Of a stretch of DNA of 20,476 nt, positions 13,411-20,476 are shown one piece after another. Positions within the stretch are counted from its first letter, which is position 1. Each line of letters starts with the position of its first letter. The notes under the pieces were generated by a model. It was not told where the DNA came from. It did not search any database and worked only from the letters and a program-made list of their open reading frames with translations. Position numbers and translations under genes: made by a program. Origin of the DNA: RUG11867 sp964553435 (GTDB lineage Bacteria > Bacillota_I > Bacilli_A > RF39 > UBA660); NCBI GenBank assembly GCA_964553435.1, contig CAZKKM010000021.1, positions 1 to 20,476 of the forward strand. Reading direction: 5' to 3'.

Positions 13411-15879
13411 ATGATAAAACGTGCTGATGCGAACATCTGTGCAACTATAAAACGAAAAATTGAAGACTTCCAAAAAACAGGCAATGATTCCTTGATGGAA
13501 ATCGAAGCCGCCCAAAAACTTTTGCCATTTCTTAGAAAAAATCTATATGATCTCGATACTATCGATTCCTTAAAAGAGCAAATTGCTTCTGAAAGAACTG
13601 ACCGATTTGGCAGCTTTTTAAAAGAATTGATCTTGAATGAACAAAAGATAACTCGCTCGCTTCTCGAAGGAATTTCGCCTAAGGGAATCAAAAAGGTCAC
13701 TTTCGGCTTGCCATTTTTTCCCTTTACCTATTTTGGAATAGAAAAAGATTACGAATTTCTCCTCATAAGCGGTATCAAGACGAATGCCTTATATAAAAAA
13801 GACGACGATCCGCTAATGAACGAGACGGAACGCAAGCTTTGCGAATACGAGCGACGAATGGGAGTTTATATCTCCGATGACTATGAAATAAAAATAGAAA
13901 ATATGAAATGTTTTCTCGAACTTTTTGGCGAATATATCGACTATTATAAAGATCACATCACTTTCGATTTGGATCCTTCGTTTGATTATTTTACAGTTTA
14001 CAATTCTCTCATGGTCAAAATGGCTCTCTATATATTTTATATGGCCACCGGAATGGATTACGACGAAAATACGTTCAATACGATTTTCCATCAATATTTA
14101 CAGATGATGACATTGAAAAAAACTTCGAGTACCGAAACTCTTTCTGATCTGATGTTCTCCATGTATGAATACAATGAAGACATCGAAGCGATGAATGCCT
14201 CTTTGCTCGAAACTATTCACAAAGGACCTGCCACCTATGAAGTATCGAAAACGACCTTGAATCTACTTCGAGGGCAAATTCGCTTTAATGCTCAGGCCAA
14301 TGAAAATTGTGTACATACAGCTCACGAACTCAGCGAACTTTTGAAGACGAGAAATTTCTTTCGATTGAGTGAGAAAAAACAAGAAGAATATTTCGAGAAA
14401 TTGCCGGGACTTGTGGTAACTAAAGTGAATACAGTCGAAGAAATGATCGAATCGATTGCCAAATATGCTGACCGTTCACAAAAGACTTCCGAACAATTCG
14501 CTTCTCTAGCTTCGAAAATTTCGAAAGATGGAATAGAAACAGTCTCGTACAATGCTCCGATAATCTGTCTTTTTAAACCAGACTCTGAATTCGACAATTT
14601 TTATCTTACTCTCACGGCCATAAAGAAAAATGCGAACGAAAAGAAAACAGAAGATATCTCCCTAGATAGCTATCAAATATCTCTTTTCGAAGACGAATGT
14701 CGCATGAGCGAATATATATCTGACGACTATCGAATAAACGCAAATTTCATCACCGAGTTTACGAATACTTTCTTCCGTTATTTAGATACCTTTTTCAAAA
14801 GAGCGACATTGGCACTTTCCGAAGAATACGACTACGAATATATAAAAGAAAGTTTACTTTTATCCGTCGTCTTATATGTCGCATATCGTGAACTAGGAGT
14901 TCGGTTCGACGAAAAGGGAAGAAGTGCAATACGCAAAAGTATCGAAAGCTTGTCGTGGAAAGAAGGAATCACTCCCGGAGGAATTGCACATTTGGCATAT
15001 AGACAGATTTACAATGCCTATGAAGAAATTCACAAAAGAGTTCTAGAAAAAGAAAGATCTATGCAACCTGAGTCGAAAGATCCGAACAGTTTGCAAACCT
15101 ATGTTCAAAATGGCCGTGTCGTGCATTACTGCGAAGCTGATTTATTCGCACACTTACTCGATGAGAACGAAGTGAATGCCGACATGCGAGCCGATTACGA
15201 AGCTCAAATGAAACTTTTGGCCGATGAAGAAGCGCATCGTGAATACGAAAAAAGACTGGAATTTTGTCGTCTTGCCGTATTCGACGAAGAGGAAGCAAAA
15301 CTTTACGCAAAATATAAGGACGATCCTTCATGCCACAAAACCATATCCAGTATCGATGTCGCCATATCGATGTTTATGGAGGCCACAGACGAAGATAGAT
15401 TGCTTCTCTTCGATGAATTTGCCGATGCTTTCGATGAGCTTCGCAAGCGAGCTCTCGTCGATAAAGAAAATAGACATGTCGTCTTCTATGTCAAAAATGG
15501 TGATTCTAAACCACTCATACTCGATTCCATATTAAAAATTAAGAAATGTCCCATCGAACAAGCGATAGAGACACTAGAATCTATCGTATCCGGAGATATA
15601 GATGACTGCCATGAAATCGATTTGCCTGACCATCGGTCAATCAAATGCTGTGGCCGACAGTTTAAAGTATTTTATATGAACGTCGGATTGATGACTATAA
15701 TCATCGATGGTGGAACTGACAAACGAACTCTGACGAAAGTCATGTATATCACCGATCGAGAAGATTTTAAATCTTTCCTCAATGCCTGCACGAATGGCGA
15801 TTTCAATAACAATGCCGACGAAATCATTTGCTTCATCAGAGAAAAATCTTCGAAATTGATGAAATTTAAAAAAAATTGA
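13411..15879 (+). CDS. Unknown cytoplasmic protein, paralog family member 3 with duplicated core (822 aa)
   Basis: This is the largest member. The A+B unit occurs twice before the C-terminal part. Copy 1 (about 1-270) carries FLLISGIKTNALYKKDDDPL (116-135) and YERRMGVYISDDYEI (146-160). Copy 2 (about 275-550) carries YLTLTAIKKNANEK (398-411) and RMSEYISDDYRI (431-442), diverged and without the hydrophobic stretch. Part C has LQTYVQNGRVVHYC (561-574, conserved C574). The C-terminal domain keeps HVVFYVKNG (689-697), FKVFYMNVG (751-759) and MTIIIDGG (761-768) but is more diverged. The ribosome site is AGAAGGAAA (13396-13404), and there is no promoter in the 17-nt gap, so it shares the transcript of member 2. 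There is no signal peptide and function is unknown. The duplication is judged by eye from motif order. Confidence 0.75.
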   Translation: MIKRADANICATIKRKIEDFQKTGNDSLMEIEAAQKLLPFLRKNLYDLDTIDSLKEQIASERTDRFGSFLKELILNEQKITRSLLEGISPKGIKKVTFGLPFFPFTYFGIEKDYEFLLISGIKTNALYKKDDDPLMNETERKLCEYERRMGVYISDDYEIKIENMKCFLELFGEYIDYYKDHITFDLDPSFDYFTVYNSLMVKMALYIFYMATGMDYDENTFNTIFHQYLQMMTLKKTSSTETLSDLMFSMYEYNEDIEAMNASLLETIHKGPATYEVSKTTLNLLRGQIRFNAQANENCVHTAHELSELLKTRNFFRLSEKKQEEYFEKLPGLVVTKVNTVEEMIESIAKYADRSQKTSEQFASLASKISKDGIETVSYNAPIICLFKPDSEFDNFYLTLTAIKKNANEKKTEDISLDSYQISLFEDECRMSEYISDDYRINANFITEFTNTFFRYLDTFFKRATLALSEEYDYEYIKESLLLSVVLYVAYRELGVRFDEKGRSAIRKSIESLSWKEGITPGGIAHLAYRQIYNAYEEIHKRVLEKERSMQPESKDPNSLQTYVQNGRVVHYCEADLFAHLLDENEVNADMRADYEAQMKLLADEEAHREYEKRLEFCRLAVFDEEEAKLYAKYKDDPSCHKTISSIDVAISMFMEATDEDRLLLFDEFADAFDELRKRALVDKENRHVVFYVKNGDSKPLILDSILKIKKCPIEQAIETLESIVSGDIDDCHEIDLPDHRSIKCCGRQFKVFYMNVGLMTIIIDGGTDKRTLTKVMYITDREDFKSFLNACTNGDFNNNADEIICFIREKSSKLMKFKKN

Positions 15880-15901
15880 CATTGACGCATAAGATGTAAA
15901 G

Positions 15902-15923
15902 AAGACCAAAATGGTCTTTTTTT
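15902..15923 (+). terminator. Intrinsic terminator after the paralog trio
   Basis: AAGACCA (15902-15908) pairs with TGGTCTT (15912-15918) around a 3-nt loop, followed by a T-run to 15923. It separates the trio from the mraZ operon. Confidence 0.88.
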
Positions 15924-15962
15924 AATTGCAAATAATATCGTTATGCTGTACTATTGATGTAG

Positions 15963-15989
15963 AAAGTGGTACAATGTGGTAGAAAGTGG
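15963..15989 (+). promoter_or_regulatory. Three MraZ boxes overlapping an extended -10 promoter
   Basis: Three direct repeats lie in exact 10-bp phase: AAAGTGG (15963-15969), AATGTGG (15973-15979) and AAAGTGG (15983-15989). They match the AAAGTGK-N3 type of MraZ box described in Mollicutes. The extended -10 TGGTACAAT (15967-15975) is embedded in boxes 1 and 2, so bound MraZ would cover the promoter and repress its own operon. The operator ends 9 nt before the mraZ start. Confidence 0.85.
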
Positions 15990-15998
15990 GGGGTTTCT

Positions 15999-16421
15999 AT
16001 GCTGATTGGAGAGTTTCATCACAACTTGGATAATAAGAATCGTCTCATGATGCCGGCCAAACTTCTTTCGTTTCTGAAAGATGAAGTCATCGTCACGAGA
16101 GGATTCGAAAAATGCCTTCTTGTCTATCCGATGGAAAAGTGGGAAGAAGTCATTGCCAAGTTTAGAGAACTGACCATCACGAAATCTGACACCCGCAAAT
16201 TCATGAGAATACTGCTCTCAGGTGCCACTTCATGTAAATTCGATTCCCAAAATAGAATTTGCATACCGAGCATCCTAAAAGGGTACGCGGACATTTCCAA
16301 AGAAGTCGTCATATTGGGACTTGACGATCATTTGGAAATTTGGAGTGAGGAAGCTTACAACGAGTTCTTGGACGAAAATTTGGCAAGTTTCGCAGAAATA
16401 GCCGAGAGCATATACGAGTAG
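15999..16421 (+). CDS. mraZ: Transcriptional regulator MraZ
   Basis: A small DNA-binding protein of the SpoVT/AbrB fold that controls the division and cell wall cluster. It contains two AbrB-like halves, each with the D-x-x-x-R signature: LDNKNRLMMPA (10-20) and FDSQNRICIPS. MLIGEFHHNLDNKNR is a classic MraZ N-terminus. The start is ATG 15999; an in-frame GTG at 15966 would place the operator inside the gene and is rejected. The length is 140 aa, as usual. It is the first gene of the operon, and rsmH follows 12 nt after its stop. Repeats bound by MraZ overlap its promoter. Confidence 0.96.
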   Translation: MLIGEFHHNLDNKNRLMMPAKLLSFLKDEVIVTRGFEKCLLVYPMEKWEEVIAKFRELTITKSDTRKFMRILLSGATSCKFDSQNRICIPSILKGYADISKEVVILGLDDHLEIWSEEAYNEFLDENLASFAEIAESIYE

Positions 16422-16433
16422 GGGGAAGTCATT

Positions 16434-17345
16434 GTGGAACATGTAAGTGTACTTTTAGAAGAAGCGATCGAAGGACTAGCCATCAAGCCGGATGGCATCT
16501 ACGTCGACGCAACATTGGGATATGGAGGGCACTCGAGTGCAATCCAAAAGCGATTGAAAAGGGGTTTTCTATTCGCCTTCGATCAAGATGCCCAGGCCAT
16601 CGACCATGCAAAAAAGAAGTTCGCCAGCTGCGAGAATGTGACGATCATCCATTCGAACTTTGCGAACTTGAAAGCCGAACTCGAAAAGCGCGGCATCGAT
16701 GCGGTCGATGGTATCATCTTCGATTTGGGACTATCCAGTCCACAGATAGATGATGCATCGAGAGGTTTCAGTTTTATGAAAGATGCCGAACTTGACATGA
16801 GAATGGACACGTCGAATCCGCTCAGTGCCAAGACTGTCGTCAATGACTACGACTTGGGTAATCTTACGAACATTTTCTTCACATATGGAGAAGAACGTTA
16901 CAGCAAAGACATAGCCAAAGCTATCGTTAAATCGCGGCCAGTAACTACGACTTTAGAACTCGTAGACATCATTAAAGCGGCCGTACCGAGAAAATATTTT
17001 TTGACACATCATCCAGAAAGACAAATATTTCAAGCGATAAGAATCGAAGTCAACGATGAACTTCGCATATTGGAAAAAGTCCTGCCCGATGCTATCGATC
17101 TCTTGAATAAAGGTGGACGTATGAGTGTCATCACATTTCATTCACTTGAAGACAGAATAACGAAACATATCTTCAACAAATACAGCAAAATAGACGATTT
17201 AGTCAAGGGCCTACCTGAGATACCTCCCCAATTCGCTCCGAAAATCAAACTGATAAATAAAAAGCCGATACTTCCTAGCGCGGAAGAAATCGAAAAAAAT
17301 TCGCGTAGCAAAAGTGCTAAATTGCGAATAATAGAAAGGGTGTAG
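16434..17345 (+). CDS. rsmH: 16S rRNA (cytosine1402-N4)-methyltransferase RsmH
   Basis: A SAM-dependent methyltransferase that modifies C1402 in the decoding centre of 16S rRNA (formerly MraW). Visible motifs are the SAM site YVDATLGYGGHSSAI (23-37), the acidic FAFDQD turn (48-53), and the family signature IIFDLGLSSPQIDDASRGF (94-112) with DLGLSS. FHSLEDR near residue 239 is also characteristic. The start is GTG, with AGGGGGAAG (16420-16428) directly after the mraZ stop; MEHVSVLLEEA is the expected N-terminus. The length of 303 aa is normal. ftsL begins 3 nt after the stop. Confidence 0.96.
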   Translation: MEHVSVLLEEAIEGLAIKPDGIYVDATLGYGGHSSAIQKRLKRGFLFAFDQDAQAIDHAKKKFASCENVTIIHSNFANLKAELEKRGIDAVDGIIFDLGLSSPQIDDASRGFSFMKDAELDMRMDTSNPLSAKTVVNDYDLGNLTNIFFTYGEERYSKDIAKAIVKSRPVTTTLELVDIIKAAVPRKYFLTHHPERQIFQAIRIEVNDELRILEKVLPDAIDLLNKGGRMSVITFHSLEDRITKHIFNKYSKIDDLVKGLPEIPPQFAPKIKLINKKPILPSAEEIEKNSRSKSAKLRIIERV

Positions 17346-17348
17346 CAT

Positions 17349-17639
17349 ATGACAAAGAGAAAAGAAGGAAAATTGAGAGCACTGGACAAGATGATGATTT
17401 TCATCATAGTTCTACTGGGGCTATTCGTTCCCATATCGATAGTTTTCTCTCAGGCAACACTGTCTAAAAGCAACATCGAAGTTGAAAAAATGAAAGATCG
17501 CGTCGATTGGCAAGCAAACGCAAATCAGAGTCTTTCGATGCAAGTTGATGAACTCGCCAGCCTTTCGAATATCCAAGATATTGCAAAGGAATACGGTTTA
17601 AGTTATAATAATGATAATATCATCGTCATAAGCGAGTAG
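17349..17639 (+). CDS. ftsL: Cell division protein FtsL-like
   Basis: This 96-aa bitopic membrane protein has a short basic cytoplasmic N-terminus (1-13), one membrane helix (about 14-34) and an external coiled-coil region (about 38-80) ending in the IQDIAKEYGLSY motif typical of FtsL/DivIC-like proteins. It would join DivIB and DivIC in the divisome and activate the transpeptidase encoded next. The ribosome site AGAAAGGG (17333-17340) overlaps the end of rsmH. Sequence identity in this family is always weak, so the call rests on size, topology and position between rsmH and the PBP gene. Confidence 0.85.
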   Translation: MTKRKEGKLRALDKMMIFIIVLLGLFVPISIVFSQATLSKSNIEVEKMKDRVDWQANANQSLSMQVDELASLSNIQDIAKEYGLSYNNDNIIVISE

Positions 17640-17648
17640 GAGGTCCAT

Positions 17649-19829
17649 ATGAAAAAGAAGAACAATACGATTCGAATTAACTATTTCGGAATAATTTGTA
17701 TTGTTCTTTTATTTGCCGTAATAATAGGAAAACTCATCTTTGTCAGTTATTTTGAAGAAGTCGATGGAGTGAATATTCATGCGATTGCAGCAGGTCGTTA
17801 CACGGCAACGTCGAAGATTACGGCCGAACGAGGAACGATTTATAGTGCAAACGGCGAAGCACTCGCCAAAGATGTCAATTCTTATACGGTCATCGCTTAC
17901 TTGGACCTTGCCAAAAATAGAACGACCAACCCAAATAAACCGCGACACGTCGTAGATAAAGAATATACAGCCAATGCTTTGAGCGAATATCTGAACATGT
18001 CACCAGAACGCATCTTAGCTCTTTTGAATACACCTAATGCCTATCAAGTCGAATTGGGACCAGGTGGTCGCGATATCAGCGAAAAATTGAAAATAGATAT
18101 TCAATCTCTCGAATTACCAGGCATCGACTTCATCGCCGACTCCAAAAGATACTATCCTTACGGCGATTTCGCTTCGTATACTTTGGGATATACCCGCAAA
18201 TACGACGGCAAGATAACCGGCGAACTTGGTATAGAGTCCTATTACAATAACGAATTAAATGGTAAAGATGGTAAGATAACATACCAACGAGATGCTTACG
18301 GATATCAAATACCAGATACACCTGTTTTGACAGAAGAGGCTGAAAGTGGCAAAGATATCTACCTGACGATCGACTCGAATATCCAAATGTACTTGGAAAA
18401 TGCCATTTCTGATATGTCGAATGAACAAACTTTCGAATGGGCCACAGTAACTGTTGCCAATGCTAAGACAGGAGCTATCTTGGGTAGTGCTTCCGTTCCG
18501 AGTTTCGATCCTAACAAATTGAATATAACCCAATACAACAACCCGCTCGTCAGTTTCAGTTATGAACCAGGATCGACTATGAAGATATACAGCTTTATGG
18601 CCGCCATCGAAGAAGGAATTTACGAGCCAGATGCCGAATTCTTATCCGGATCGATGAATGTCGGTCGCGACCGCGTCACTGACTGGAACAATTACGGCTG
18701 GGGAGTCATCTCTTACGATGTTGGCTTCACTTATTCATCCAACGTTGCCGCTGCTAAATTGGGGCTCTCTCTGGGCCGTGACAAATTGACTTCTTATCTA
18801 AAATCATTTGGCTTTGGGAAGCGCACGGGTATCGAACTAGCCGATGAATACTACGGTACACTGAAACCGAATTATGAACTAGAAGTCGCCAACGTCGCTT
18901 TTGGACAAGGAATGACTTCGACTCCTATACAAAATATACAAGCTCTGACGACTCTTGCCAATGACGGTATGATAATAAGGCCTTATATAATAGATAAAGT
19001 CATCGACCCAGATACCGGTGAAGAAATCTACCGTGGAAGTCGTTCTGAAATAGAACAGGTCGTCTCAAAAAATACGGTCGATAAGATGAAAGAATTGTTA
19101 TACAAAGCCGTCTATAATGACGATGGCAATGCCACAGGCCGCAGATATGCAACGAAATCGACGACTTTAGTAGGTAAAACCGGAACAGCTCAAATTGCTT
19201 CGGCATACGGAGGCTATCAATCGGGAATGTACAATACTATCCAAAGTTTTGCGGGCATCTTTCCTTACGATGACCCTCAATACGTAATATATATATCCGT
19301 CAAAAAATTACAAAACTCTTCTGCACCGATAGCCAAAGCTGTCAAATCGATAGTAGAGAGCATTGCCAAATACAAAAACTTGGATCAACTGGTCGTCGAA
19401 CAGGATGAATCCAAACTGATAACGATCGATAATCACATAAACAAAGAGACATCCGTATCGAAGGAAAGCCTCGAGCATGATGGTCTCGAAGTGATTACTT
19501 TGGGAAATGGAACACGCATCATCGACCAATATCCGGAAAAAGGAGCCACAGTTACGGCCGGAAGCAAAATCTTTTTGCGAACCAATTCGACAGAAATCGT
19601 CCTTCCTTCGATGATAAATTGGACGACCAATGAAGTTGGTAGCTATTGCAATTTATTGGGAATCGACTATAATATAAGTGGTTATGGAAGAGTGGTTGCT
19701 CAATCTGTTCCTGCCGGCACCACAATAGATGCCGGTACGAAAGTCGATTTCACTCTCAATAAACGAAACGATAAAGGAAGTGAAGAGAATGGAGAAGACA
19801 AAGATAAAAAAACAGAATCTAGCGAGTAG
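17649..19829 (+). CDS. ftsI: Division-type class B penicillin-binding protein (PBP2B/FtsI/SpoVD-like) with PASTA domains
   Basis: A septal peptidoglycan transpeptidase anchored by one N-terminal helix (about 11-34). The dimerisation domain (about 55-220) includes the RGTIY motif (61-65). The transpeptidase domain (about 235-570) shows all three active-site motifs: STMK with nucleophile S309 and K312, SSN at 363-365, and KTGTAQ at 510-515. Two PASTA domains follow (about 589-646 and 650-705), then an acidic/lysine tail (707-726). The length of 726 aa fits PBP2B/SpoVD of Bacilli. The start is supported by a strong AGGAGG (17638-17643) overlapping the ftsL stop. The order mraZ-rsmH-ftsL-pbp is the standard division cluster, here without mraY or murD behind it. 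Confidence 0.95.
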   Translation: MKKKNNTIRINYFGIICIVLLFAVIIGKLIFVSYFEEVDGVNIHAIAAGRYTATSKITAERGTIYSANGEALAKDVNSYTVIAYLDLAKNRTTNPNKPRHVVDKEYTANALSEYLNMSPERILALLNTPNAYQVELGPGGRDISEKLKIDIQSLELPGIDFIADSKRYYPYGDFASYTLGYTRKYDGKITGELGIESYYNNELNGKDGKITYQRDAYGYQIPDTPVLTEEAESGKDIYLTIDSNIQMYLENAISDMSNEQTFEWATVTVANAKTGAILGSASVPSFDPNKLNITQYNNPLVSFSYEPGSTMKIYSFMAAIEEGIYEPDAEFLSGSMNVGRDRVTDWNNYGWGVISYDVGFTYSSNVAAAKLGLSLGRDKLTSYLKSFGFGKRTGIELADEYYGTLKPNYELEVANVAFGQGMTSTPIQNIQALTTLANDGMIIRPYIIDKVIDPDTGEEIYRGSRSEIEQVVSKNTVDKMKELLYKAVYNDDGNATGRRYATKSTTLVGKTGTAQIASAYGGYQSGMYNTIQSFAGIFPYDDPQYVIYISVKKLQNSSAPIAKAVKSIVESIAKYKNLDQLVVEQDESKLITIDNHINKETSVSKESLEHDGLEVITLGNGTRIIDQYPEKGATVTAGSKIFLRTNSTEIVLPSMINWTTNEVGSYCNLLGIDYNISGYGRVVAQSVPAGTTIDAGTKVDFTLNKRNDKGSEENGEDKDKKTESSE

Positions 19830-20358
19830 AATATTCTATAGCCCATACTCGATCGTAGTTGTACTGATGATAGTAGTTGTCTGTCTCGTCACATATGCTA
19901 GGTATCTCATGCGAGCCAACACTTTATATACATTTTCGGGATATACCGAAGAATTCTCTTTTTTTGGAGGTACCATTTTCACTGGACCACTTGTCGACCA
20001 CTTTGGTGATTCGAAAGTCCTCTATACCGGAAGCGATATGCGCATTTACGATTTTGAATCCGGTTATTATATAAAATACGACGATGAATATCGCCCTATA
20101 TCGGTCATAAAACATTATGAATCTGCAGATGATTCGGAAGAAAAAGACGAAAAAAAAGCCAAGGCAGCAGCTTCATTACGAGACATCATAAACAGTACGA
20201 GTTATTCTTTCACCGAAATGCATAGAGATGCAAACTTTCTATCGAAAGAGAACTTACAAAATCTCGACAAATTGGTCTTCCGCATAACTGGACATGACAG
20301 CAAAGAAGAGAGTATCGAAATAGAAATTCCGATGGTCGTTGAAAAAGTGACAAAATAG
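19789..20358 (+). CDS. Unknown single-pass membrane protein at the end of the division operon
   Basis: This 189-aa protein is not recognised. It has a basic N-terminus (1-15), one hydrophobic helix (about 20-42) and an external domain (about 45-189). The domain starts with aromatic, Gly-rich sequence (YTFSGYTEEFSFFGGTIF), passes through a Glu/Lys/Ala-rich helix (111-130) and ends in a short beta-rich region. ATG 19789 lies within the PBP gene in another frame, overlapping it by 41 nt, with AAAGGAAG at 19773-19780. An in-frame ATG at 19729 has no ribosome site. The tight overlap indicates translational coupling with the PBP. A divisome or PBP-partner role is plausible by position only. Confidence 0.72.
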   Translation: MEKTKIKKQNLASRIFYSPYSIVVVLMIVVVCLVTYARYLMRANTLYTFSGYTEEFSFFGGTIFTGPLVDHFGDSKVLYTGSDMRIYDFESGYYIKYDDEYRPISVIKHYESADDSEEKDEKKAKAAASLRDIINSTSYSFTEMHRDANFLSKENLQNLDKLVFRITGHDSKEESIEIEIPMVVEKVTK

Positions 20359-20398
20359 TCGTGATGATCTTTCAAGACACTTTTTGATGTTTTTTAAT
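20358..20398 (+). terminator. Possible weak terminator of the division operon
   Basis: GTC-TGA and TCA-GAC (20358-20364 with 20372-20378) form a short stem with one G-A mismatch, followed by two T-rich stretches. A longer alternative pairs AAAAAGTG (20342-20349) with CACTTTTT (20378-20385) around a 28-nt loop. Neither is strong. Confidence 0.35.
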
Positions 20399-20406
20399 AA
20401 AAATAC

Positions 20407-20434
20407 TTGAAATATAAAGCAATTATGCTATAAT
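20407..20434 (+). promoter_or_regulatory. Consensus promoter upstream of the partial tRNA
   Basis: TTGAAA (20407-20412) and TATAAT (20429-20434) have a 16-bp spacer, and the -10 is also extended (TGC at 20426-20428). Such a strong promoter fits a stable RNA gene starting shortly after. Confidence 0.8.
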
Positions 20435-20454
20435 TAAATATCAATTTGCTTGAT

Positions 20455-20476
20455 GTCTACTAAGCTCAGATGGTAG
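20455..20476 (+). tRNA. Probable tRNA gene, 5' part only, cut by the window edge
   Basis: GCTCAGATGGTAG (20464-20476) fits a tRNA D-stem and D-loop, with A14, purine 15, G18-G19 and A21 in place. That puts position 1 at 20455 and an acceptor strand of GTCTACT. Position 8 would be A rather than the almost universal U. The anticodon lies beyond the window, so the amino acid is unknown. Confidence 0.55.

Overview
The window looks like a chromosomal segment of an AT-rich, low-GC Gram-positive bacterium of the Bacilli, close to the gut Erysipelotrichia/RF39/Mollicutes-adjacent groups. The evidence is extended -10 promoters, strong purine-rich ribosome sites, a Firmicutes-type mraZ-rsmH-ftsL-PBP cluster, RNase HIII, and a SipW-type secreted protein with InlB B-repeats. 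TGA is used as a stop and tryptophan is TGG, so the standard bacterial code applies. The genus cannot be named from sequence alone.

Layout. (1) 1-3027: start of a type IV pilus/competence-type operon containing an inner-membrane platform protein (PilC/GspF/ComGB), a prepilin peptidase (PilD/ComC) and an unrecognised membrane protein. The transcript probably ends at a hairpin terminator inside the convergent neighbour. (2) 3024-3383, minus strand: a small four-helix membrane protein of the TIGR04086/DUF3792 (YrzE-like) type. (3) 3463-3626: a structured RNA that I call 6S RNA, followed by tcdA (tRNA t6A dehydratase). (4) 4369-5446: a single gene with a consensus promoter, for a HAD-like protein of unknown role. 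(5) 5447-5802: an AT-rich intergenic stretch full of inverted repeats, ahead of a large secreted protein (5803-8457) with a SipW-type signal, a TasA-like N-terminus, five InlB/MucBP-like repeats and a C-terminal domain resembling DUF6273 or a C-type-lectin fold. (6) 8581-9519: rnhC. (7) 9551-15923: three large, unrecognised paralogous cytoplasmic proteins (617, 606 and 822 aa) in tandem; the third carries an internal duplication. This is the most novel part of the window. (8) 15963-20358: the division and cell wall cluster mraZ-rsmH-ftsL-ftsI(PBP, PASTA) and an unknown single-pass membrane protein, with three 10-bp-spaced MraZ boxes over the promoter. (9) 20407-20476: a strong promoter and the first bases of a probable tRNA cut by the window edge.

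How the parts work together. The pil genes would process and assemble pilin-like subunits encoded outside the window. The mraZ cluster supplies divisome parts (FtsL, PBP2B-type transpeptidase) and is probably autoregulated by MraZ. The paralog trio has its own two consensus promoters and terminators on both sides, so it is an independent unit placed between rnhC and the division cluster. Its C-terminal domain has a secondary-structure pattern like RelE/ParE/HigB toxins, but that is inference. Product calls come from motifs read by eye; no database search was possible.
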